This document shows positions 43,557-51,231 of a stretch of DNA of 64,000 nucleotides, in pieces (positions within the stretch are counted from its first letter, which is position 1; every line of letters starts with the position of its first letter). This stretch comes from Ardenticatenaceae bacterium (GTDB taxonomy: Bacteria > Chloroflexota > Anaerolineae > Promineifilales > Promineifilaceae). The stretch lies in the NCBI GenBank assembly GCA_020634455.1, contig JACKBQ010000002.1, positions 992,001-1,056,000 of the forward strand, read 5' to 3'. Position numbers and translations under genes: made by a program. The notes beneath the pieces are model-generated. The model ran no database searches. It saw only the letters and a list, made by a program, of their open reading frames with translations, and was not told where the DNA came from.

Positions 43557-44536
43557 TCATACACCTCCCGGAAGCGGCTGACAAAGCGGCGGCTGAGAAT
43601 GTTTAGTCCCAGCGTCATCAAGAACAGCATCAGGCCGATGGCAAAAATGCTGTTGTAATCAATGGAATCGTAGCTGAGGTCACCGCCGCTGATACGGACA
43701 ATGTGCCCGGTCATCGTTTCGGCGGCCACAAATGGATTGAGAATGGTGCCGAAGAGCGAATCCTGGCCAAAGTCAAAGTTTTTGGGGCCAGCTCCGGCGG
43801 CAATGGCCACAATCATCGTTTCGCCGATGGCGCGAGAGATGGCCACCACAAAAGCGGCCGTAATCCCCGAAAGCGCCGCTGGCAGTACAATTTTGAGCGA
43901 GGTTTCCAGCTTAGTAGCGCCCAACCCGTAGGCCGCCTGCCGTAAGCTGTCTGGCACGGCGTGCAGGGCATCCTCGCTTAAAGAGCTAACCAGCGGGATG
44001 ATCAAAATGCCCACCACAATGCCCGCCGAAGCTGTGTTGAAAATCTGCACATTGTCTGTACCAAAGATGTTGCGCAGCAGCGGCGTCATGAAGGTGAGGG
44101 CAAAGTAGCCGTAAACGACGGTGGGAATCCCAGCCAGCACTTCCAGAACCGGCTTGAGCAGATTGCGCGCCCGGTCGCTGGCGTATTCGCTTAAGTAAAT
44201 GGCGGTTCCTAAGCCCAAAGGCAAAGCGACCACCATTGCGATTACGCTGGTGAAGATCGTGGCTAGAACCAGCGGCCAAATACCAAAATCCAAAATTGCG
44301 GGCTGCCAATGGGTGGATGTAAAAAACTCAAAAAGCGTGACATCAGGCGAACGGAAAAACAGGAGTGCTTCTTTTCCTAATTCATAGATGATGCCCACGG
44401 TGGTAAGAATTGAGATAGCTCCGCATAAAAAGAGGAATCCTTGAATTAGTGTTTCCCCGATACGCGGCCGTTTGATCAATTCGTTTCGAGACACCTGCGT
44501 CCCAACCATCTGTTGGGCTGGACTTTGTGTCGCCAT
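43553..44536 (-). CDS. pstC: Phosphate ABC transporter permease PstC
   Basis: ATG 44536 follows GAAGGAG; the longer frame begins in the terminator region. 327 residues, six membrane helices, with the PstC signatures ALPLGLGTAIYLSEYAS, PVLEVLAGIPTVVYGYFAL and the EAA loop AAYGLGATKLETSLKIVLPAALSGI that contacts PstB. It pairs with the PstA downstream. Unlike that PstA it carries no insert. Two hairpins separate it from the pstS gene upstream. Confidence 0.95.
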   Translation of the reverse strand: MATQSPAQQMVGTQVSRNELIKRPRIGETLIQGFLFLCGAISILTTVGIIYELGKEALLFFRSPDVTLFEFFTSTHWQPAILDFGIWPLVLATIFTSVIAMVVALPLGLGTAIYLSEYASDRARNLLKPVLEVLAGIPTVVYGYFALTFMTPLLRNIFGTDNVQIFNTASAGIVVGILIIPLVSSLSEDALHAVPDSLRQAAYGLGATKLETSLKIVLPAALSGITAAFVVAISRAIGETMIVAIAAGAGPKNFDFGQDSLFGTILNPFVAAETMTGHIVRISGGDLSYDSIDYNSIFAIGLMLFLMTLGLNILSRRFVSRFREVYE

Positions 44537-44576
44537 TGATCTTCTCCTTCGTTTAAAAAACATTCTCTATTGCGGC

Positions 44577-44610
44577 AAAATGAGGAGGTGGACGCCCACC
44601 TCCTCATTTT
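44577..44610. terminator. 15-bp hairpin in front of pstC
   Basis: AAAATGAGGAGGTGG (44577-44591) pairs perfectly with CCACCTCCTCATTTT (44596-44610) over a four-base loop, with A and T tracts on both sides. It lies between the leftward pstS and pstC genes and should act as a partial terminator, lowering pstCAB expression relative to pstS. Confidence 0.7.
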
Positions 44611-44644
44611 ATTTGGTTAAGTTAACGTCTTGGTTTCATCGGCA

Positions 44645-44670
44645 AAAGCCCTGAAATATTTCAGGGCTTT
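44645..44670. terminator. Perfect 26-bp palindrome after the tandem pstS gene
   Basis: AAAGCCCTGAAAT and its complement meet at 44657/44658 without a loop; on the minus strand the arm ends in CTTTTGCC. It starts 17 bases after the pstS stop codon. Together with the hairpin at 44577-44610 it should cut read-through into pstC. Confidence 0.65.
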
Positions 44671-44686
44671 ACCTGTTTGCCTCAGG

Positions 44687-46645
44687 TTATTGTGCTGGAT
44701 TGGCGTTTAGCCAGTTGACCTTTGATTGATTCAGCGCTGCTTCACTGGACGGGAAGTAACCGACTTCGCCAATCACGTCATTAACTGTGGACAAGAAGTA
44801 GTTGACGTAGGCAGCCACTTGCGGTTTGTCTTGCATGATGGTGGCGTCGGAGTAGATGAATAACGGCCGTGCCAAGGCGTAGCTACCGTCTTCCACAGAG
44901 GTAGCGCTCGGTTCCACACTGTTGATATTCAAAATGTGCAGCGCTTCGGCATTTTCCTGGTAGTAAGCGTAACCAAAGAAGCCAATGGCGTACGGGCTGC
45001 CTTCGATGCCCTGCACCAGCACATTGTCATCTTCGGACAACTGAAGGTTGGAAGCGGCCAGGATGGGCGCTTCATCTTCTTCAAAGATTTCTTCAACGAA
45101 GTAATCGAAGGTGCCGGAGTCGGTGCCAGGGATGAAGCGCTGGATTGGCTCGGCTGGCCATTCCGGGCGAACATCGGCCCAGGTCTCGGCTGTGGAGAAG
45201 ATGGCGGCCAGTTCTTCCAGGGTAACATCAGTGACAAAGTCATTCTCGGCGCTAACGGTGACGGCCAGCGCATCGGTGCCCACGCGGAACTCGATGGGCG
45301 TACGGCCGATTGCGGCACAAGATTCAACTTCACTATCTTTAATCGGGCGGCTGGCGTTAGAAACATCGGTTTCGCCAGCGACACAGAAGCGTTCAAAACC
45401 TGCGCCGGAGCCGATAGAGTCGATGGTGATGTTGCCAGCGTACCCTTCATTGCGGAACTGTTCGGCGATGGCTTCGGCTAGTGGGAACACGGTGGAACTC
45501 CCAGCGGAGACCACATCGCCAGTGACGGCCAGTGGGTCAACGGTTGGTAAGGTCACACCTGCCTCCGCAGCGCCGCCACCGATGGAAACATTTTGCGCAT
45601 CGGCCCACGCTTGTTTTGCGCTATTGATAGCGGCCACACTGGATGGGAAGTAGCCAACTTCGCCAATCACGCCATTCACGTTCGACAAGAAGTAGTTGAT
45701 GTAAGCAGCCACCTGCGGTTTGTCTTGCATGATGGTGGCGTCGGAGTAGATGAATAACGGCCGTGCCAAGGCGTAGCTGCCGTCTTCAACAGAGGTAGCG
45801 CTCGGTTCCACACCGTTGATGTTCAAAATGTGCAGCGCTTCGGCATTTTCCTGGTAGTAAGCGTAACCAAAGAAGCCAATGGCGTACGGGCTGCCTTCGA
45901 TGCCCTGTACCAGCACGTTGTCATCTTCAGAAAGCTGAAGGTTGGAAGCGGCCAGGATGGGGGCTTCATCTTCTGCAAAGATTTCTTCAACGAAATAGTC
46001 AAAGGTGCCGGAGTCGGTGCCAGGGATGAAGCGCTGGATTGGCTCGGCTGGCCATTCGGGGCGAACGTCAGCCCAAGTCTCGGCTGTGGAGAAGATGGCG
46101 GCCAGTTCTTCCAGGGTAACATCAGTGACAAAGTCGTTCTCGGCGCTAACGGTGACGGCCAGCGCATCGGTGCCCACGCGGAATTCGATGGGCGTACGGC
46201 CGATTGCGGCACAAGATTCAACTTCACTATCTTTAATCGGGCGGCTGGCGTTGGAAACATCGGTTTCGCCAGCGACACAGAAGCGCTCAAAGCCTGCGCC
46301 GGAGCCGATGGAATCGATGGTGATGTTGCCAGCGTACCCTTCATTGCGGAACTGCTCGGCGATGGCTTCTGCCAACGGGAACACGGTGGAACTCCCAGCG
46401 GAGACCACATCGCCAGTGACGGCCAGCGGATCAACGGCGGGCAAAGCCAAAACTTCGACCGTCTCGATAATGGTTTCGGTTTCAGTAACTGTTTCTACAA
46501 CGGTTTCGGTTTCGGTGACCGTACGGGTCACTTCGATCTGAACGGTTTCGGTGATGGTTTCTGGTTCGACCGTCTCGCTGCCGCCGCAGGCACTCATTAG
46601 CAGGGGCAGAGCGAAGGCGAGGATGGCTAATATTTTTAATCTCAT
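44687..46645 (-). CDS. pstS: Phosphate-binding lipoprotein PstS with two near-identical tandem binding modules
   Basis: 652 residues, about twice a normal PstS. Lipoprotein signal MRLKILAILAFALPLLMSAC (lipid on Cys20), then a 45-residue Thr/Glu/Val repeat linker. Module 1 (about 70-365) and module 2 (about 368-652) are repeats offset by exactly 298 codons (894 bases). Each has VVSAGSSTVFPLAEAI (phosphate loop), DVSNASRPIKDSE, RTPIEFRVGTDALAV, IPGTDSGTFDYF and YAIGFFGYAYYQENAE. They differ at only a handful of positions except near their C-termini. The linker between them is GGGAAEAGVTLPTVDP. The protein should hold two phosphates. Confidence 0.95.
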   Translation of the reverse strand: MRLKILAILAFALPLLMSACGGSETVEPETITETVQIEVTRTVTETETVVETVTETETIIETVEVLALPAVDPLAVTGDVVSAGSSTVFPLAEAIAEQFRNEGYAGNITIDSIGSGAGFERFCVAGETDVSNASRPIKDSEVESCAAIGRTPIEFRVGTDALAVTVSAENDFVTDVTLEELAAIFSTAETWADVRPEWPAEPIQRFIPGTDSGTFDYFVEEIFAEDEAPILAASNLQLSEDDNVLVQGIEGSPYAIGFFGYAYYQENAEALHILNINGVEPSATSVEDGSYALARPLFIYSDATIMQDKPQVAAYINYFLSNVNGVIGEVGYFPSSVAAINSAKQAWADAQNVSIGGGAAEAGVTLPTVDPLAVTGDVVSAGSSTVFPLAEAIAEQFRNEGYAGNITIDSIGSGAGFERFCVAGETDVSNASRPIKDSEVESCAAIGRTPIEFRVGTDALAVTVSAENDFVTDVTLEELAAIFSTAETWADVRPEWPAEPIQRFIPGTDSGTFDYFVEEIFEEDEAPILAASNLQLSEDDNVLVQGIEGSPYAIGFFGYAYYQENAEALHILNINSVEPSATSVEDGSYALARPLFIYSDATIMQDKPQVAAYVNYFLSTVNDVIGEVGYFPSSEAALNQSKVNWLNANPAQ

Positions 46646-46935
46646 TAATCTTCTCCTGATTCACATATTCACAAAAAATAAAGCGCAGGTCAGGACGACC
46701 GCGCTTGGTTGACTATCTGTTTGTAAAAGCAGATTGTGAACGGAGTTTAGCCTGCTGTTGTTAAGAATCCGGGCCAGTTTGGTTAATAATTGGCTATGGT
46801 TTTGTAAACGGCCGTTTAACAAAATCTCACCAAATTGCTGTTGTTAACAATCTGTTAACATGGTTTGTTTGTGGATGCTCCTCTCGCCAAGTAAAATCTG
46901 TAGCCGACTATAGAGGAAAGAGTCCGCCATACCTT
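46646..46935. promoter_or_regulatory. Divergent pst regulatory region with TTAACA direct repeats (PhoP/PhoB-box-like)
   Basis: Both pst operons start from this 290-base gap. TTAACA occurs at 46844-46849 and 46855-46860, 11 bases apart with five bases between, exactly the spacing of B. subtilis PhoP boxes; another TTAACA lies at 46816-46821. On the other strand TGTTAA (46759) and GGTTAA (46781) are 22 bases, two turns, apart. The two groups would suit one promoter each. Promoter -35/-10 elements are not clear. Regulation by the PhoB encoded at 52711-53439 is inference. Confidence 0.5.
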
Positions 46936-47877
46936 ATGAAAAATAAACATTTTGCTGGTTTAACGTCGTTGGGAAACGGCCGTTATCTACTTTTGCTTGC
47001 TACCTTTTGGGTTGTCTTATTTGGTTTGCTCGTGAGCTGCCGCCCACAAGAAGGCGGGGCCGCGAGTTCGGGGGAAGGGGGTAGCCTGGCCATCCAAAAC
47101 AAGGGCTCAGATACCCTGGTGAACATTGCTTTGGCCTGGGCCGAAGCGTATCAAAACGTTGCGCCAGAAGTAATCGTGGCGGTAACAGGCGGCGGGTCTG
47201 GAACGGGCATCGCCTCCCTGATCAACGGCACTGTTGATATTGCCAACGCCTCCCGCGCCATGAAAGATAGCGAAATTGAAGAAGCTCAGGCCAACGGCTT
47301 TGACCCCATTGAGCATGTGGTGGCTATTGATGCGCTGGCCGTGATTGTGCATCCTGATAATCCGGTAAATGAACTTACCATCGAGCAACTTGCTGACATG
47401 TACACCGGGCGCATCACCAACTGGCAAGAGGTCGGCGGGCTAGATCAACCCATCGTGTTGCTCTCCCGTGAGACGAATTCGGGTACCCATGTTTACTTTT
47501 TGGAAGAGGTTGTGCGGCAGGGCAGCTCTGAGAACAGTGATATTTTTGCCCCGCAAACATTGCTGATGCCCTCCTCCGTGGGAATTACTAGTGAACTGCG
47601 GCGCAACCCGAACGCCATTGGCTACGATGGTTTGGGGTATGTTGACCCCGCGCACGAAAAAATTATTTCGGTGGCACGCACGGCGGGCGAGCCTTTTATT
47701 ACCCCAACCGTCGCCACTGCTTCATCTGGTGAATACCCCTTGTCTCGTAATCTGTTCATGTATACAGCAGGTGAGCCAGAAGGCATCATCGCTGATTATC
47801 TTAACTGGATTTTGTCGCCTGCGGGTCAGGAAATTGTAGCGCAGCTTGGGTTTGTGCCGCTGACAGGTAGCGAATAG
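46936..47877 (+). CDS. pstS: Phosphate-binding lipoprotein PstS, single module
   Basis: 313 residues. Lipoprotein signal with LLVSC, lipid on Cys35 (a long n-region precedes it). Normal PstS order: LAIQNKGSDTLVNIALAW, GGGSGTGIASLINGTVDIANASR, IDALAVIVHPDNPV, NWQEVGGLDQPIVLLSRETNSGT and the C-terminal NLFMYTAGEPEGIIADYLNWILSPAGQEIV. It differs strongly from the tandem PstS on the other strand, so the two operons are not recent copies. First gene of pstS-pstC-pstA-pstB1-pstB2. Confidence 0.94.
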   Translation: MKNKHFAGLTSLGNGRYLLLLATFWVVLFGLLVSCRPQEGGAASSGEGGSLAIQNKGSDTLVNIALAWAEAYQNVAPEVIVAVTGGGSGTGIASLINGTVDIANASRAMKDSEIEEAQANGFDPIEHVVAIDALAVIVHPDNPVNELTIEQLADMYTGRITNWQEVGGLDQPIVLLSRETNSGTHVYFLEEVVRQGSSENSDIFAPQTLLMPSSVGITSELRRNPNAIGYDGLGYVDPAHEKIISVARTAGEPFITPTVATASSGEYPLSRNLFMYTAGEPEGIIADYLNWILSPAGQEIVAQLGFVPLTGSE

Positions 47878-47909
47878 CGCCCTGCATTTTATGGATCGGA
47901 GGATTTGAT

Positions 47910-48827
47910 TTGACAACCAATGTACCTGCCCCACCAAAACCGCAACTGCCCGGCTGGCGCGAAAAAGTCATTGAAGGCTTGATTTGGCTGGCTGGCGTCT
48001 CGGCTGTGGTGATCATGGGGCTGATCTTCTTCTTCTTGCTGCGCGAGGGATTACCCACTTTGGGTGAAGTTTCTTCGGCAGACTTGTTTTCTCGCCGCTG
48101 GTATCCTATCGAGGATTTATATGGTATTTTGCCGCTGCTAGCAGGCTCTTTTTTGGTGACAGTTGGCGCGGTGTTGATTGCGGTGCCGTTGGGGTTGGTT
48201 ACGGCCGTTTACCTGGGTGAAATTGCCCCAACCTGGCAGCGGGAACTCCTTAAGCCGATCATCGAAGTGCTGGCGGGCATTCCCTCCATTGTGCTGGGCT
48301 TTTTGGGTTGGGTGTCATTGGCTCCGTTCATCCAAAGCCTGGGTGCGCCAACCGGGCTCACTGCCTTCTCCGGTTCTCTTATTTTGGCTTACATGTCCTT
48401 GCCCACCATCATCAGCATCACTGAGGACGCCTTGTACGTGGTGCCTAAAGAGTACCGGGATGGCGCGCTGGCTTTGGGTGCAACCAAGTGGCAAACCATC
48501 TGGCGCGTGGTGCTGCCTGCGGCACGTAGCGGCATTGTCATTGCTATCATGCTGGGCATTGGTCGGGCCATCGGCGAAACGATGGCGGTGATGCTGGTGA
48601 CGGGCAACGCGGCGAATTTGCCCACGCTGAATGCCGGTATCTTTTTTCAGCCCATGCGCACGCTCACGGCCACCATTGCCGCTGAAATGGGGGAAGTGGC
48701 ACAGGGCAGCACGCATTATCATGTGCTGTTCATGCTAGGGATAATTTTGTTCCTCATCACCTTTGCCATTAACTCGCTGGCTTCCTGGCTGGTGGGCAGC
48801 GGCAGCCGTCGGAGGAACCGCCAATGA
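47910..48827 (+). CDS. pstC: Phosphate ABC transporter permease PstC (second system)
   Basis: 305 residues. The start is a TTG at 47910 with GGAGG nine bases upstream; no ATG is near the family N-terminus. It has six helices, VPLGLVTAVYLGEIAP, KPIIEVLAGIPSIVLGFLG and the EAA loop GALALGATKWQTIWRVVLPAARSGI. The stop overlaps the start of pstA by four bases (ATGA). Confidence 0.94.
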   Translation: MTTNVPAPPKPQLPGWREKVIEGLIWLAGVSAVVIMGLIFFFLLREGLPTLGEVSSADLFSRRWYPIEDLYGILPLLAGSFLVTVGAVLIAVPLGLVTAVYLGEIAPTWQRELLKPIIEVLAGIPSIVLGFLGWVSLAPFIQSLGAPTGLTAFSGSLILAYMSLPTIISITEDALYVVPKEYRDGALALGATKWQTIWRVVLPAARSGIVIAIMLGIGRAIGETMAVMLVTGNAANLPTLNAGIFFQPMRTLTATIAAEMGEVAQGSTHYHVLFMLGIILFLITFAINSLASWLVGSGSRRRNRQ

Positions 48828-49669
48828 GCCGTCAGCAGTCGCAAAAAATAGCAACGGCCGTTATCACCATCATCGCCTTCATCGTCATTTTGCCCATCAT
48901 CTATGTCATTGGCTTTTTGGTGTACAACGGCATTGGAGCCATCAGTTGGGAATTTTTAAGCCAGCCGCCGCGCAACGGCATGACCGAGGGCGGGCTGCTG
49001 CCAGCCATTTTGGGGACGATATTCCTGACTTTGGGAACGGCCGTTGCTGCTATTCCGTTAGGCATCGGGGCCGCAATTTACCTGGCCGAGTACGCCAGTG
49101 ATAATCGCCTCACGCGCGTCATTCGCCTGGCCATTGTCAATTTGGCGGGCATTCCCTCCATCGTTTATGGGCTGTTTGGTCTGGGCGCGTTTGTGCTGTT
49201 CCTCAACTTTGGCACCTCAATCCTGGCTGGCTCGCTGACGCTGGGGCTGATGACCTTGCCCGTGCTCATCAGCACCGCCGAAGAAGCAATTCGCTCCGTC
49301 CCCGCAGATTTCCGCACGGTAAGTTTGAGTTTGGGAGCTACCCGCTGGCAAACAATTCGGCATCAGGTGCTGCCCCACGCGCTGCCGGGCATCATCACTG
49401 GCATTATTTTGGGGCTTAGCCGCGCCGCTGGCGAGACTGCCCCAATCCTCTTTACCGTAGCTGCTTTTTACCTGCCAGAACTGCCCACCTCCATTTTTGA
49501 CCAGACGATGGCGCTGCCGTACCACCTGTTTGTGATTTCTACCCAGGTGCCCGGTATGCCATTGCAAATTCAGTATGGCACGGCGCTGGTGCTGCTGTTG
49601 ATTGTGTTGTCTCTAACGCTGGTGGCGACGGTTTTTCGCACCATCATGCGGCGGCGGCGGGAGTGGTAG
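48824..49669 (+). CDS. pstA: Phosphate ABC transporter permease PstA (second system, normal length)
   Basis: 281 residues with six membrane helices and no insert, in contrast to the 735-residue PstA of the other operon. Motifs: IPLGIGAAIYLAEYASD, NLAGIPSIVYGLFGLG, EAA loop LSLGATRWQTIRHQVLPHALPGI and SRAAGETAPILFTVAAFY. The ATG overlaps the pstC stop. It is followed six bases later by pstB1. Confidence 0.95.
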   Translation: MSRQQSQKIATAVITIIAFIVILPIIYVIGFLVYNGIGAISWEFLSQPPRNGMTEGGLLPAILGTIFLTLGTAVAAIPLGIGAAIYLAEYASDNRLTRVIRLAIVNLAGIPSIVYGLFGLGAFVLFLNFGTSILAGSLTLGLMTLPVLISTAEEAIRSVPADFRTVSLSLGATRWQTIRHQVLPHALPGIITGIILGLSRAAGETAPILFTVAAFYLPELPTSIFDQTMALPYHLFVISTQVPGMPLQIQYGTALVLLLIVLSLTLVATVFRTIMRRRREW

Positions 49670-49675
49670 GTCATC

Positions 49676-50434
49676 ATGAGCCCAAAACTTTCAATCCAAA
49701 ACCTCTCGTTTAACTATTCGGATGGTACCCAAGCGCTGAAAAACATCAATTTGGACATTAAGCCACGCGAGCTTTTTGTGTTGATGGGCCCATCTCGCAG
49801 TGGCAAAAGCACGCTGCTTCGCTTGATGAACCGCTTGTCTGATTTGGTGGATGGCAGCCAGCGCGACGGCACAATTTTGTTCGATGGGCAGGACATTTTT
49901 GGCCCGGAAATGGATGTGTTTGCTCTGCGGCGGCGGGTGAGTATGGTTTTTGCTATCCCCACGCCGCTGCCCGGTTCCATTTACGACAATTTGACTTATG
50001 GCCTGAAGATGGCTGGCATGAATTCACGGCCGTTGCTGGATGAGCGGGTAGAAAAATCGCTGCGGCAGGCGGCTTTGTGGGATGAAGTGAAGGATCGTTT
50101 GGCAGATTCGGCATTTGCGCTTTCTGGCGGGCAAAAACAGCGGCTTTGCCTGGCGCGCAGTTTGGCTTTGGAGCCGGAGGTCATTTTGCTGGACAATCCC
50201 ACGTCTGGTTTAGACCCAATTTCAACCTCGATGGTTGAAGAATCACTTTTTGTACTGAAACAGCAGTACACGGTGGTGATGGTGCCGCACAGCGTGCAGC
50301 AGGCGTCGCGGGTGGCTGACCGTGTGGCGTTTTTGCTGGATGGCGAGTTAATTGAAGTCGGTGATGAATCCCAGATTTTTGTTTACCCTAAAGATAAGCG
50401 TACCGAAGATTACGTGACGGGTCGTTTTGGTTAA
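49676..50434 (+). CDS. PstB-like ATPase with degenerate Walker A, Q-loop and catalytic glutamate (PstB1)
   Basis: 252 residues, clearly PstB in sequence (MNRLSDLVDG, ALWDEVKDRL, YVTGRFG end). Its catalytic motifs are altered: Walker A reads GPSRSGKST (Arg41 for the conserved Gly), the Q-loop reads MVFAIPTPLP (Ala93 for Gln), and Walker B reads VILLDNPTSGLDP (Asn174 for the catalytic Glu). The signature LSGGQ (149-153) and H-loop His205 are intact. It should bind ATP poorly and not hydrolyse it at its own Walker site, yet can offer a good signature to a partner. The partner is the next gene. The frame is intact and codon use normal, so it is not a decaying copy. Confidence 0.92.
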   Translation: MSPKLSIQNLSFNYSDGTQALKNINLDIKPRELFVLMGPSRSGKSTLLRLMNRLSDLVDGSQRDGTILFDGQDIFGPEMDVFALRRRVSMVFAIPTPLPGSIYDNLTYGLKMAGMNSRPLLDERVEKSLRQAALWDEVKDRLADSAFALSGGQKQRLCLARSLALEPEVILLDNPTSGLDPISTSMVEESLFVLKQQYTVVMVPHSVQQASRVADRVAFLLDGELIEVGDESQIFVYPKDKRTEDYVTGRFG

Positions 50435-50475
50435 CGGCCGTTGCGCCACGGGCCACCACCCATATGGAGCCAGAA

Positions 50476-51231
50476 ATGCGCGATAAGCTACTTGTAAAGG
50501 ATTTCAGCTTTTTTTATGGCAGTTTTCAGGCATTGCACCAGCTGAATTTGCCGGTTAAAGAAAAACAGATCACGGCGCTCATCGGCCCGTCTGGTTGCGG
50601 CAAATCCACTTTTTTGCGTTCTATCAATCGCATGAACGACACCATTGCCGGCACCCGCGTGGAAGGTGAACTGCTGCTGGATGATCACGACATTTACGCG
50701 ACAGAGGTGGATGTGGTAGAGCTGCGTCAGCGAGTGGGCATGGTTTTCCAACGCCCGAACCCTTTCCCCCAATCTATTTACGACAATGTGGCATTTGGCC
50801 CCCGCGTACTAGGCATGACCAAAACGCACAATTTGGACGAAATGGTGGAAAGCAGCCTGCGTGATGTGCTGCTGTGGGATGAGGTGAAGGACAATTTGTT
50901 TGGCCCTGCGCAGCAGTTGAACCCTGGGCAGCAGCAGCGTTTATGCATCGCCCGCACCATCGCCGTGCGCCCGGAAGTGATCTTGATGGACGAGCCATGC
51001 TCGGCTTTGGACCCGGTGGCCACACTAAATGTGGAAGATTTGATGCGCCAACTGGCCAAGGAATACACCATTGTTATTGTGACCCACAATATGCAGCAGG
51101 CAGCACGGGCTTCTGACTGGACAGGCTTTTTTTGGCTTGGTAAGTTGGTGGAATTCGGCGAGACAGGTGGTTTATTCACCAATCCCCAGCAAGAGCTGAC
51201 GGAGCTTTACATTACGGGCCGTCAGGGCTAG
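50476..51231 (+). CDS. PstB-like ATPase with degenerate signature motif (PstB2)
   Basis: I take ATG 50476, which has GGAG seven bases upstream; ATG 50464 is possible. 251 residues. Walker A GPSGCGKST, Q-loop MVFQRPNPFP, Walker B VILMDEPCSALDP and H-loop VTHNMQQ are canonical. The signature, LSGGQ in the family, reads LNPGQ (Ser to Asn, Gly to Pro). It can bind and hydrolyse ATP only against another subunit's signature, which PstB1 supplies. Its last 20 bases overlap the convergent phoR. Confidence 0.92.
   Translation: MRDKLLVKDFSFFYGSFQALHQLNLPVKEKQITALIGPSGCGKSTFLRSINRMNDTIAGTRVEGELLLDDHDIYATEVDVVELRQRVGMVFQRPNPFPQSIYDNVAFGPRVLGMTKTHNLDEMVESSLRDVLLWDEVKDNLFGPAQQLNPGQQQRLCIARTIAVRPEVILMDEPCSALDPVATLNVEDLMRQLAKEYTIVIVTHNMQQAARASDWTGFFWLGKLVEFGETGGLFTNPQQELTELYITGRQG

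Noticed and set aside
44936..46600. Long open frames on the plus strand opposite the tandem pstS gene (for example 45830-46600 and 44936-45481)
   Set aside because: They are antisense shadows: they repeat twice with the same 894-base offset as the PstS modules, lack ribosome sites and resemble no protein.
49676..50434. PstB1 as a decaying pseudogene
   Set aside because: The frame is full length, the rest of the protein is well conserved, the signature and H-loop are intact, and its defects match those of PstB2 in one composite site.
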